Below, one piece after another: positions 22,334 through 33,125 of a stretch of 64,000 nt of DNA. The notes below the pieces were generated by a model that was not told where the DNA came from, did not search any database, and saw only the letters and a list, made by a program, of their open reading frames with translations. The position numbers and the translations under genes were made by a program. How positions within the stretch are numbered: position 1 is the stretch's first letter; each line of letters opens with the position of its first letter. This stretch comes from Lumbricus rubellus. Its lineage: Eukaryota > Annelida > Clitellata > Crassiclitellata > Lumbricidae. Where the stretch lies: NCBI GenBank assembly GCA_945859605.1, contig OX243817.1:34932968-34996967 (forward strand). The letters run 5' to 3'.

Positions 22334-24567
22334 TCAGACACGTGAACGTTGAAAGATTTTGTCTGAAAACGGAATTCGAAGTGCAGCATTTAGAATGCAT
22401 GATCGGGGATTTTCAGAAAAAATGCTGCATAGTTCTGACAGTAGGATTTGCACATCGGTTTGTTTCCCCTTCGATTGCTTCAACAATTGTCTCGTACACT
22501 GAACTGCAATGTACTGGATAAAATGGATGGGTACGAGGCGGATAATAACCGGGAGCGGATGGGAGCGGTCGTTGGAAAATGCATAGCTGACCACACCCGG
22601 GGGAATCGTTCCGCTGCTAAATTTTGTCCGCTTTGTAGAGTTCGTCCGTTTCCAGTGAAGACGGCTGAAGAGTGTGGCGAAACCAAACACAGTCTGAATC
22701 CTTGTGTCAAAGATCGGCATCCATCTACTGGTCAAAACGACGGCGCATAGATTCATGTAGAAAGTCTCACGGCCAATTATGCCGAACAACCCCTTAATGT
22801 TATCCAGGGCAGTGGCGCAGGTATCTAGCGAGCGGTCGTAGTCGTGCTGAAACGTGTAGTAGAAATTGGCCAGATATGCTGCACTGGCGAAGTACGATGC
22901 TTTCAGATGCAGCTGTTGACTTGCACAGTGAAGAACATAGCTTATCATGGCCGCATCTGACTGTTGTTGGTCGGTGCTTTGCTGTAGATGATTTCCTCCA
23001 TTGATCAGTTCTGTATATTTCTTATTTGAATCGACGTAGCTTGTCACCTTGTTCTGCTCTTGAGCGTCAACATTTTGTGACTGATGCTCCTGGTTGGATC
23101 TTGATATCGTCATCGTGTCGTCATTATTTTGAATCAAACGATCGCCTTTCTTGTCTGGAAATCGACTGATATGATCGAATAATTCATAATCAATCAAATC
23201 TAATACTGTGTCGTCCGATCGCATAGTAAATTCCGACTCACCTTTAGCGTCTTCAGTGAAGGCAAGAGATAAGTAGTTTTCAGTTTCCAATATGGCTTTG
23301 AGGTCACCCATCAAAGTCGACTGATCTGAGTGAACTTCTGTGTTTCCTGATGCTAATCTCAGATGTCCGGCTATGCCGCGATACAAGTTACCAAACTCTA
23401 AAGCCGCAATGCGACATCTTCTCGGCTTCGACTGATTGAAACGCTGACTCCAAAGAAATTTAATCGGATGCACGATGCACCGATATGCACTAAGTGCCAA
23501 GTGTATTAGTAATAACAGACGATTACTGGTTTTAGCAGTGATGGTAGAATTCGGTGTGACCATGCGAACATCAGCTATCCGCTTTCCAATGGCATGTTGG
23601 CGTATACTCAGAAGAATTGCAATATCTTTATTGAAATCGTCAGTTTCCGGAAAGTGACCCAGCATGTTATTTTCTGGTATGAAGTAATTCGGACACCGCT
23701 TGTCGATCAGCAATTGAATTAATTGGCAGATTAATTCACCGATCGACTCCTCTAAGTTATCTTCATCCCAGAATGTCGCCGGTTGCTCCTCACAAGCCCA
23801 GAACAGAAGTGTTTTCAAATAGTACGTGCAGACTTGTAACCATCACGACTACACTCGTCGTGTAGATCCTTCTTTAGAAGGCGAATAATGTGATAGACGT
23901 ATTTCTGCGTTGCACTCCAACTGTTGATCAACACCGTTTCAGCTCTCGAAAAAGAAAGCCGAAACATCGTATCATCGTCCGGACAACTTGGATGGGACTT
24001 TGGAACGACGTGGCATCCTACCTTCACAATATCCTCGACGACCTTTGCTGGTGGCCATCCGCTGCGCCTCGGTCGTGTCACCCACTGCCTCGCCCCTGCT
24101 GGCCAGTAGGGACAGAAAACGCAGTTAACGATATCCGTCGACATCTTTACCTTGAATCCGAGACATGTCTGAATGGGTCCAGCTGATCGTCCACCCGCGA
24201 TGATCTTGCCTTTGTTCGCTGGACCGTTGATTGGCCATTGGTTGAACATGAATTCGGACTTCCGAACAGGGTCCTTGCCATGGCGAAGTCTCGTGAAACC
24301 CGGATGGCATGTGTTGTCGCAATCTATCGTGTAGACGGTCTTGTTGAAATTTGCCGGAAGCGGATCGTCGGGTGAGATGGCACAGCAGCCGAACTCGAAG
24401 AACATCTGATCCATGTCGGTTATGTTCGCCAAGTAGTACTGGAAAGGAAGTTCAGACATGCTGCCGGATAGGAAGCATCCGTCTGTGGCTGTCGACCAGA
24501 GCTGATGTGATTGGAAGTCAAGATAATCGTCGTCCAGATTTAAACTGCTGTCACCATAACCTTCCAT
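22334..24567 (-). pseudogene. cGLR / Mab-21 domain gene 3, frameshifted once
   Basis: Two abutting frames (24567-23815 and 23818-22334) together match the full family protein. Frame one has GS at residues 35-36, TDMDQ with D51 and D53, DNTCHPGFTRL, third acidic D145 ten residues before W155-P156, RRSGWPP and FRLSFSRAETVLINSW. It runs off frame at about residue 246. Frame two resumes with YYLKTLLFWACEEQPATFW and carries the C-terminal SAAYLANFYYTFQHDYDRSL, CAVVLTSRWMPIFDTRIQTVFGF and FIQYIAVQC. A single missing base near 23830, between GYK and the CTYYLK-type text, explains the break. Everything else is well kept, so it may be a recent pseudogene, an allele, or a sequencing error. Confidence 0.85.
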
Positions 24568-24582
24568 CTGCTTTGTTTCATT

Positions 24583-24600
24583 CTAAAGCAACGCATAGCA
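24583..24600 (-). promoter_or_regulatory. Possible 3' splice site upstream of gene 3
   Basis: Minus-strand TATGCGTTGCTTTAG lies 15 nt before the ATG at 24567, and an in-frame TAG overlaps it. This supports the chosen start. Confidence 0.3.
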
Positions 24601-25142
24601 TAAGACCATTTAATCAGTTTCTTCCAGAATATGAACACGCCTACACTATGAACTGCATGCATGTAGGCTACTGTCTGCAGTGGGAAGGCGATGTAATCTA
24701 TTCCCTCAAAATTTTCGACGGCAAAACTTACATTAACACACTCATAAGCCTATGTGACGCCGCGGATCGAAAAACCTTCGCTTTCTAGATGTTGCGCTAG
24801 ATGCTGAACATAGTCAAGATTGGTCAAGAATATTGACTATTCTTCAATTCGGCAGGTGGCTTTCAATTCGTCATTATTAGCAAAGTAGCCTAGTAGACCG
24901 ATTTTGATGCCATCTGTGTCATTTTATTCAGATTAATTATATTCCTCTATCGTCCTGCAAGATTGCAAAATTATCTAGTAGTCGTTTCTGCGAATCTTGA
25001 TGACACAAATAATCAGAAACGTTTCATTCTATTTTCTCACTCTAAACTAAAGATAGAATCAAAAGTGTATAACTTCAGTTAGAAAAAGGAATTTTCGTCA
25101 TGTAAAAAGTATTTTAAAGTAGAGCCATTAAGTTTATTAATT
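24601..25142. other. Intergenic, nothing recognised
   Basis: AT-rich with no supported feature. Confidence 0.4.
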
Positions 25143-25495
25143 CATTCTTTATTAGAATTTATATAGCGCCTCGTTAAGAAACTACTCAGAGGCGCTCCCA
25201 GCCCAGCCACGACTAAAGAAAAAAGATTTAAGGGATTTGAGAAATAAGGATTGACTAAACAGGTGGAGGAGATGGAGGTTTGGGGGAGGTCATTCCAGAT
25301 TGACGGTTTCACAACCGAGAAGGCTCGGCGCTGTCTGGTAGCTAAGCGAGCCCGTGGAACAAGCAATTGTCCCTTCGCAGCGGAGCGAAAGGCCCGACGC
25401 GCTTCAATGTCAGAGACTGGACGACAGAGAACGCGCAGGTACCATGTAACTGAATGAAAGGTCAAAACCGACATGTGACAGGTTTTTGAACCCAT
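25143..25495 (-). mobile_element. LINE 3' fragment (RT C-terminus and tail)
   Basis: The minus-strand frame includes VLCRPVSDIEARRAFRSAAK, RARLATRQRRAFSVVKPSIW and NDLP, the C-terminal signature of non-LTR RT proteins. The sense 3' end has GGCGCTATATAAATTCTAAT. It is truncated at the 5' end. Confidence 0.8.
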
Positions 25496-25499
25496 GTGT

Positions 25500-26225
25500 T
25501 ACATTTGTTTCCCAATTATGAACTAAGAAGGCCACTGATGCTATAAAAATATACTATGGCGCCAGTAGGCCTACTTGCTATGGTGTCAAGTAATGCAATG
25601 TTATGTTGTAGTGCTACATAGTGTCATAGTGTTACGTGGTGTAACAGTAACAATGTTATGCATACTATGCAAATGTTACATGACGGCAGTTATGTAACAA
25701 TACCATTGTTGCGAAAGTCTTGATCGAAGTTTTGATCGCGAAGTTCCCGAATCTTGAGATGTTCGACGTCTATCGTTGGTCTGGATGTATAACTGCTGGA
25801 TCTATGCCACGATTTATATAGGAACGGCTGAGAGTGATGAGGTGTTAATGTCAGTGGTTGTTATGTCATCTTAGGCATAATTGTTTATCGTAATTGGGAT
25901 GGTCGACGGTGTCACGGATAGAGTGTACCTCCTAATAATCGTATCCCCCTCAGATGAAGAGAAGTTGAAAAAGAACCATTTCGCGTGTGTTTATTTTAGC
26001 AAATTAGCGTGATTTTGCTCTTGTTTTGAACAATGGCCCTGACAGGTCTGTTTATTCTACATTTAGTTAGAGAATTTTGTTTGCTTTTCTTTTAGACCAT
26101 TTGTAACACTTAAGAACATTTAGAATCATTACCAAATTTCCAGTTGCCTTGCTTTGAACATTAGACAACTAAACAATTAGAGTCACTTTAGGTTTGATTT
26201 AAGCATAGGCTAAATTTATCAATTG
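25500..26225. other. Intergenic, low-complexity patch
   Basis: 25540-25700 contains recurring ATAGTGT and CAATGTTATG words; otherwise nothing is recognised. Confidence 0.35.
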
Positions 26226-26586
26226 TAGGGGAGAACGGGGTTGGAAGTAACAATTTCGACATTTTGTCTTGTTGTGTGAAAACTATAAGAGATAAAGAAA
26301 CAAATAATATTGCAAACGAAAGTCTATTTATTGCTTATTATAGTCATTATACTTGTTTTGTGACAAAGTTAAACATATAAGAACAAATTGCGAAAAAAGT
26401 AGGGTAGCTGAAAAGTTACAACCTACCCCTTGTGGGGGCAGGTTGTACCTGCATGTGGGGTAAGTTGTACCATATGTTACAACTTACCCCACAGTATATA
26501 GTAGCCTACACTGATCCAGGCCTATAGGCCTACTATTCGTAGGCTATTCTTATCAGATGGGAACCGTGGTTTCCACCGTACAACGA

Positions 26587-26935
26587 CTATATATGGTTAA
26601 CAAAGTGTTTCATGAATACAACAAACTCATTTTCTGTCATCCAGCCAGATTTGTTGGCTGCTCCGACAGAACTAGGTGGCTCTCCTATAATGAAATGATC
26701 TCTGTAGTTTTTCCATGGGCGGTCAGAATTTCCCAAAGCGTTGATTGCTACAACCACAGTTACCAGTGTGCCCCTTTCTTGAGAAGTAACTGCACCGATC
26801 TGTTTCAGTCCCTTTTGAGCAACCACTCTGCTCGGGTTTTGAACGGTATAGTAACCCCGGTCTCATCCATGTTCCAGAACTCCCCTGGTTGAAACCCATA
26901 GCGATCTATGACTTCTGCAAGTTTCGCAAAGAATT
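26587..26935 (-). pseudogene. Pogo-like transposase remnant, catalytic part
   Basis: EFFAKLAEVIDRYGFQPGEF, WNMDETG, then after a 2 nt shift VQNPSRVVAQKGLKQIGAVT and onward to HFVNHI followed by a stop. It supplies only one of the three DDE acidic residues. Confidence 0.75.
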
Positions 26936-26939
26936 CTTG

Positions 26940-27247
26940 AACTCATCATCATCATCATAAACCATAGGCGCAACGCCCGTAGGTGTCCGACGCCACTCTC
27001 TGTCTGAGTCTGTCTCCCAGTTTCTACAGGCTAGCAGGTCTACTCCATACCATTATATCTTGAAGCAGCTGGACCGCCTTGTCTGCTGGAAGAGAATGTT
27101 AGGAAAGAGCCATGAAGGACAACCAGTGGGACAAGCCCGTTTTGTGTTCAATGCCCTCTCCACCGACTCTCTCCACCGGTCTGTCCTGACCGACCTGTGC
27201 ATGTCTGCTTCACATCATGACAACTTGAAGCAACTGGGCTGCTATGT
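26940..27247. repeat. Unknown repeat inserted in the pogo-like element
   Basis: A (CATCAT)n run followed by about 290 bp of GC-richer sequence (GGCGCAACGCCCGTAGGTGT, CAGCTGGACCGCCTTGTCTG). It splits the transposase reading frame, so it arrived later. The trinucleotide run would be a 3' tail if it is a minus-strand retroelement. Confidence 0.5.
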
Positions 27248-27645
27248 CACCTGTGTCGTGGTTTTTGCGGATTTCTGTTAAAACTCGTAGCCCTTGCAAT
27301 GGAGGTTGGTTCTGGTGACCGCACTGATAGGTCAGTATTAGGTTTCATAAAGGAACTGAACCAGTCCCTACCTGCCCTTTTATTTTCATTCCATGAACCA
27401 TGAACCAGGAATCTGGATCTCATATAGCAGTGCACATTCGTATGCAAGTTTGCTAACTTCCCCTGGTGAGAGTCAGAAGTAAATTGACGCAGCATGTCTA
27501 GTGTATATTCTGTGTGCTTAGCTTCGTGAATGTCGGTAAAAATTTGACGATTTCGTTTGTACCCAATATCTATTGTCATTCCTGGTCCAACAGATTGAAG
27601 CTTCCGAATATATCGCATCACTGACACATGACATATCGAGAACAT
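27247..27645 (-). pseudogene. Pogo-like transposase remnant, N-terminal part
   Basis: A 132-codon frame ending in the GRDWFSSFMKPNTDLSVRSP and EPTSIARATSFNR text typical of jerky/Tigger-type transposases. It is cut by the inserted repeat at 27247, and the last residues read out of the insertion junction. Confidence 0.75.
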
Positions 27646-28260
27646 GGCCGACCATGCATTAAAACTTCTTCGGCCACGTCATTCATCACATCCACTGTAG
27701 TCTGTTCACGGTTACTTTTTCTTTTGTAAGTTCTCATTTCTGTTTGATTCTTTAATTTACTATACAATTACATATTGTTTATCACATATTCATACAAGTT
27801 AAGTAAAAGATTATGACCCACAATAATGGGGGTTGGTTGTAACAGTGTTACGACCAACCCCGAACGTAATGTTACAATCTGCCCCCACCCATGCAGTTTG
27901 GATTGAATGAAAAAAATGGCAGCAATCAATTACAACCGCCGAAAATAGTTCCAGCCATGTTATTCGACAGTCCCTATTCTTTCTTTTAATGCATAGTAAG
28001 TTTCGATAAAGCCTTGTTTGGTCCTGCTAGTAGAAAAACAGTCTAAGCGAAAAAAATTACTTTTCATGGTAGAAAACATATTTTTGTCGATAAAAACTTA
28101 CCAAAGCTTCTCAGAAATAATTCTTCATGAACCATAAACCGGAAGTGCATTTTAGATAAACATGACATAACTAGTCTGCTTCACTGCCTTTTAGTTTAGC
28201 TGTTATAGTGCCTGTTACAACCAATACGCGTTACTTTCAACCCCGTTCTCCCCTACTCAT

Positions 28261-28566
28261 TCCCCCCCCCCCCAGAATACTCTATGTCCAGTATATTCGA
28301 TTCTCCGGATAGCTTTAGGGGGATAAATTATTCCGTGTGTCTGAACATGATGAAGAGGTTGCGCTGCTCGCAGTTATCGTGAAACCGGACCCTATGTATC
28401 ATGCAGAGCAAGGTTCTTAGAATACACAGGTTGGCCCGCTGACTTGTACTGAGCGGCTCATTAACTCGGGGTGGGGTATTTCTGACGTCACGGGACACCT
28501 CGATCTGACTCATGCAGCCTACATGCAGTTCATTTTGTGTAGCGAATGCGTTGACGAGAAATAAAT
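28261..28566. other. Poly(C) run and unassigned sequence
   Basis: A C14-type run begins at 28262; the rest has no recognised feature. Confidence 0.4.
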
Positions 28567-28868
28567 CATACATACATACATGCATGCATGCATGCATACA
28601 TACGTGCATACATACATACATACATACATACATACATACATACATACATACATACATACATACATACATACATACATACATACATACATACATACATACA
28701 TACATACATACATACATACATACATACATACATACATACATACATACATACATACATACATACATACATACATACATGCATACATGCACACATACATACA
28801 TACACATACATACATACATACACACATATGCAGCCATACATACATAAATACATACCTACACATACATA
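28567..28868. repeat. (CATA)n microsatellite
   Basis: About 300 bp of CATA tetranucleotide with minor interruptions. All IHTY/MYVC open frames over it are repeat translation. Confidence 0.97.
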
Positions 28869-28912
28869 ACATATACACACGTCTGTATATATGTATGCAT
28901 GTACCGTAGGCA

Positions 28913-29019
28913 GTATGTATGTATGTATGTATGTATGTATGTATGTATGTATGTATGTATGTATGTATGTATGTATGTATATATATATGTATGTATGTAT
29001 GTTTGTTTGTATGTATGTA
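28913..29019. repeat. (TATG)n microsatellite, opposite orientation
   Basis: About 107 bp of TATG, the reverse complement of the array at 28567-28868, separated from it by about 45 bp. Confidence 0.95.
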
Positions 29020-30760
29020 CGTAAGCATATGTACAGAGAGGGGATTGTCCGGGGGGGTTAATGTCCTAGTCAAAATGGGGGGAAACGTCCGGGAGGTAAA
29101 TTTTGGGGGAATATGTTCTGGGGAATATGTCCGGGGCAATGTCCTACATTCAAGATTTGCAGTTGCACATTAAATAATGTGATAGAACAGATTTAGTGGA
29201 GTATTATGATGCAACTGCTAAAACGTGCTTCATTTGTTCAATTCACGTAATAGCAGTGACTGTGATGATAGGCATTGAGAATTGTAGAGACACCGATAGG
29301 CCACTAAGTTTACGAGTCCCTCTGCGCAATATCACTTTTACTGCAGTTAAGTCATGAAGGTTCATTGTCCTGTTTTTCCTTTCTGTCTCGACTTGATAAT
29401 GCTGCTACAGTAACGACCTGACAATCTCACTGAGATGCAAAAACTTATGACTTGTTAGTGTCATTCAGTTAATCATTTCTTAGGGTAGGCTACGATTTGT
29501 TATTGTCACTCAAGGCGGCATTTAATATGACTTATTAATGTCGTTGACCTCCAGAAATATGTTTACAATGTACGAAGCTATGAGGAGCTTTGGTCTGCTA
29601 GTGTAATTAGACATTGCATCTAGAATTTTGCAACAACTTATGTCAACAAAGGCCGTTGCCCTCCCGCCTAAATGTCTTTGGCATATTACGATAGACATTC
29701 TTATCGATGTTATTAGATAGCCTAATCCATTGCAAGGTCCCTTGAATATCTGGGTTAATCTTGAGCCCAACCCTATAGTTTCAATGTCCGTTTACCCAAA
29801 CATATCTGTCAGATGCCATCAGCGCTGGTCGAGGTGTCCCGTGACGTCACATCGCCCCACTCCGATTCACGCATATTCATGAACCCCTCAGCGGCCCGAC
29901 CTGTGTGTCAATTGATCTTGCATGCAGAGTAACTATTATAATAGCCTGCTACTAATCCATTTAATCCGCTAAAGCACACACGTAGGCTCTACAATGTAGA
30001 CGGATCAATTAGTCGTACGTTTGATGGCAGTTACATAATTTTGGTGACCAGTTAGATAATTAAGCTGTCTGAAGTGGACCTAACGTGCAGTTCAGTTCAA
30101 ACTTGACTCATAATGCCAATTGCATCTTGCATAAAGAGTTCATACTCAAATCTGACCATACATAGTCAGCGAATGTTAGATAGTGCAGCAGCAGTAGAAG
30201 ATTATCAATATATTGGTAATGTAGGCCAGACATCTGCTATTTGCAAGATGAAAGAAAATCACACTTCACAGTCGCACAACGTCCATGTGAATCACATAAG
30301 AAATTACATCGTATCTGACGTATCATGCGAGAAGTGCTGTGATTGCTATAATTATGTTGATAAATCTGCTGGCTCACATAATTTAATTTCCTAGTAAAAT
30401 TCCTCATTGCATCACTGGGTAAGCCATGTAGGCCTATGTTTCTTTATCATACTATGTGATCATAATTTCTGGTAGGCCTACGTTCTAAGTTGATGATGGG
30501 ATCAATAAAACTAAACTAAAACTTTAAACTTGAAGTAATCGTAATCATAATTATTGTCCTTTTCCAATGTTGTGACGTCGCTGTAGAAGTAACGAGATGG
30601 ATTGCGTCATCTTAGAACTAAGGATGTATGAAATTGCTGCAATGTTCAACACTATCCAAGGATCAAAATCGTCAATCTTTTCCACCATTAGGCTTAGACT
30701 TCTCGGATTGGCCACGACCCGGATTCTGCATCTAGTGACAACACAGTCACGTGGTAAGCT
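29020..30760. other. Intergenic with G-rich GTCCGGGG words at its left end
   Basis: 29040-29140 holds decayed repeats of ATGTCCGGGG/AACGTCCGGG type, reminiscent of the foldback arms at the left end. No supported gene follows; the 93-codon frame at 30113-30394 has no recognisable motif. Confidence 0.4.
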
Positions 30761-30811
30761 ATACGGACGTTCGATCATGGGACAATCAGTCAAAGGACGA
30801 TAGGTCATAGG

Positions 30812-30947
30812 CAGGGCTGAAAGTGGTTTGAAAAAGTTGCCGGGTCTCTTTGGGCCAAAGGGTGCTAGATATCAGTGTTTATTCAAGTGGCATAAAAATC
30901 AATGCCGGGTCTGAGACCCGGACAGACCCGGCACACTTTCAGCCCTG
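30812..30947. mobile_element. hAT-type MITE, 136 bp
   Basis: Termini CAGGGCTGAAAGTG and CACTTTCAGCCCTG are exact inverted repeats, with further internal symmetry (TGCCGGGTCT and AGACCCGGCA). It is flanked by GTCATAGG at 30804-30811 and 30948-30955. The target lies within a local GGTCATAGG repeat (30760-31040), so the flank match could be partly coincidental. Confidence 0.8.
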
Positions 30948-30955
30948 GTCATAGG

Positions 30956-31040
30956 ACGGCAGGTCATAAGACGATAGGTCATAGGTCGATTCTTGGTCAT
31001 AGGTCGATTCTTGGTCATAGGTCGATTCTTGGTCATATGG
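30956..31040. repeat. GGTCATAGGTCGATTCTT short tandem repeat
   Basis: Three clean 18 bp units at about 30979-31037 with looser GGTCATAGGAC words around them. Confidence 0.7.
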
Positions 31041-31262
31041 CCTGTCACTCCTGTGGGCGTTTGGTCACAACCGTCACATGGACGGTCGGTTATAATAATT
31101 ATGACAATGATAAATAACTAAAGTTTAGTTATTGATTTATATTTTAATCTAAGGGTTCAAAACGCGAAAAATCATCAACTGCACAATTCACTATTATAAT
31201 ATAGGCCTATTATTATTTCGTTCATTCGTTAAAGTGCGTTTTAAAAACAAATACAGCCAGTT

Positions 31263-31493
31263 CCGATGTAACCCGGTAATGCAATGGATAACACGCTGGC
31301 GTAGAGTGCGAGAGGTAGCGAGTTCGAACCCCTTTGGGCGGACATGCTTTGTAGACTGCTATAATAATTAGCGCCATGTAATTGCAAAGCTGTCTGTTCT
31401 GTTAGTAGCCTAGTCAAGTTTAATTAAGAATACTGCATAACTTGTAAATGTACAGGGCAGTGCGTCTTGCAGGTGCTTCATTAAAGAAAAGAT
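31263..31493 (+). mobile_element. tRNA-derived SINE, copy 2
   Basis: Same element as 12743-12957, with A-box-like GTAATGCAATGGATAACACG and B-box-like GAGTTCGAACCCC, the common body and the CATTAAAGAAAAGATTATTG tail running into an ATT-rich repeat. Relative to copy 1 it carries an extra GCCTA making TAGCCTA at 31406-31412. Confidence 0.78.
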
Positions 31494-31499
31494 TATTGT

Positions 31500-32210
31500 T
31501 ATTATTATCATTATTATTATCAAATATCTTATGAGTCCTTTGAAGTCAATTGATGTCTGCAAGTAGGTCTAGTCATCCTAATTATAGTCTAAATTGTGTT
31601 TGTCTAAAACGGTGAATGTCCCTAATTTATTCCTGCAAACGATAATTATAATCTCAAGAAGATTGCTTATTTTGCTAAAGGTGTGTTACTGTGTTTGTCT
31701 TATGAGCTTTGTGTCGTCTTATGACAAAATGTTTATATGACCGATAGTCCAATAACAAAAGTACAGTGTAGAGTTTTAACGTCCACGCTCAAGCAAGAAA
31801 ACTTGTGTCGATGAAAGATTGCAAGTCGCAGATTAGAGGAAGCGTGATGAAAATGCTTTCGTCAGTCAAGATTATTATCTTCTGCGTATGTCGCTAATTA
31901 CAAGTGACCGATGTATTCAATGCAATTTAATCGATTTTAACTTGAATCAGATGTAGCTTATGGACAGGTCGCCCCAACGCCATGACACATAAGGGGAAGG
32001 TATCCCTCGTCTCTTCTTCTGACTCACTCGGTGCTTCACAAAATTAATAGGATTACGACAGCATCTGCAGGAGCTTGCTAGACGAGCTGAAGTATGACTG
32101 GCGCAGCTCGAATAGATGTGTGTCATAGTTGACTTCAAAATTGAAGCATTGCTGTTGAGTCTCCAAAGTGGTTTTGCACGTGTCTCAGTTAAGCAGGAGC
32201 ATTCATTCAT
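31500..32210. other. Intergenic, nothing recognised
   Basis: No supported feature. Confidence 0.4.
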
Positions 32211-32214
32211 TCCG

Positions 32215-32262
32215 AAAACTTATATAGCGCCTCTTCAAGAAGTCTACTCAGAGGCACAATAG
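32215..32262 (-). mobile_element. LINE 3' end scrap
   Basis: ACTTATATAGCGCCTCTTCA and CTACTCAGAGGC match the 3' end of the fragment at 25.15 kb. Confidence 0.55.
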
Positions 32263-32291
32263 GAGCAATAGGGTACACTATCACAGACGGG

Positions 32292-32372
32292 ACTGGCCAC
32301 AGCGGACCATGGCCACAGCGGACCATGGCCACAGCGGACCATGGCCACAGCGGACCATGGCCACAGTGGGCC
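32292..32372. repeat. 16 bp minisatellite
   Basis: About five copies of GGCCACAGCGGACCAT. Confidence 0.95.
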
Positions 32373-33125
32373 AAGTTCTCTGTGTAGGTGAAGAACGTCA
32401 CGTGTGAGCCACTGGTGGGTCTATTATTAGACAACAACAAAAACAGGTTGTCACAGCTCTGTATGAAAACTTGGCAGAATGAATTTTTTAAAACCATTTC
32501 CCTATCATTAAGGCAAAGGCAATTAGGAAACAGCACTGTTACCCAGGACCAAAAATTGTGTTTCGTAATCAGGCTATAGTGTACTATGCATCAGGACCAG
32601 GATGTGCCGCTTATGTTTAGAATCGGTGACGATGTCATTATAGACTCTACCTCAATTAGATCTACACATCACACACTCGCAATTTAGATGATGTGAACTG
32701 ATGCATTGCTCGTGTTCCTGGTATTTAATTCGACTTTAAGCGTGGAACGAACTTCGAGAATAATACTGTTGAACTATTGGCTGCGTTGGACGCTAGAAAA
32801 GCATTTGATAACGTTGCACGTAGGTAAACGTAGGTATGATCAAATTTGCAGGCGGGCACAAGTCCCGTATTACGAAGTACAGAAAAAACTAGGTAGGCCT
32901 ACTAGGGCAAGCACTGGTATTTCTGATGGCATTTCTTTCTCATGTTACTTTTCAAAACCTAATCATTATGTGATAGGGTATAAATGTCTTCAATACAATG
33001 AAACGCTTGTGATGTCGTGAAATTATTCTGCTGCGAAACATATTAAATTGTACATGAAAGTTGCGTCGGACGTGCTTACAATCACTCCATCAAAACAAGT
33101 CAACTTGACAAGCGAGAAACGGATA
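32373..33125. other. Intergenic; 3' flank of gene 4
   Basis: 33050-33125 is related to the 3' flank of the gene at 56.3 kb (ATGAAAGTTGCGTCGGACG versus ATGAAAGTTGCGTCAGACGG). No AATAAA was seen close to the stop. Confidence 0.45.

Larger units (their letters stand above)
26228..28253 (-). mobile_element. Dead pogo/Tigger-like DNA transposon with TA target duplication
   Basis: Terminal inverted repeats GGGGAGAACGGGGTTGGAAG (left) and GGGGAGAACGGGGTTGAAAG (right, reverse complement) are each flanked by TA (26226-26227, 28254-28255). Inside, on the minus strand, transposase remnants occur in the right order: RDWFSSFMKPNTDLSVRSPE and TSIARATSFNR (DNA-binding to catalytic junction), then EFWNMDETG (first catalytic Asp), a 2 nt frameshift, and GLKQIGAVTSQERGTLVTVV through GWMTENEFVVFMKHFVNH. 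The block holding the second catalytic Asp (LLLLDNH in relatives) is missing. A foreign repeat (26940-27247) interrupts the transposase. Confidence 0.85.

Noticed and set aside
28328..29139. Several long MYVC and IHTY frames
   Set aside because: Translation of CATA/TATG microsatellites.
30113..30394. 93-codon plus-strand frame
   Set aside because: No recognisable domain, no homologous copy in the window, and AT-rich intergenic setting.
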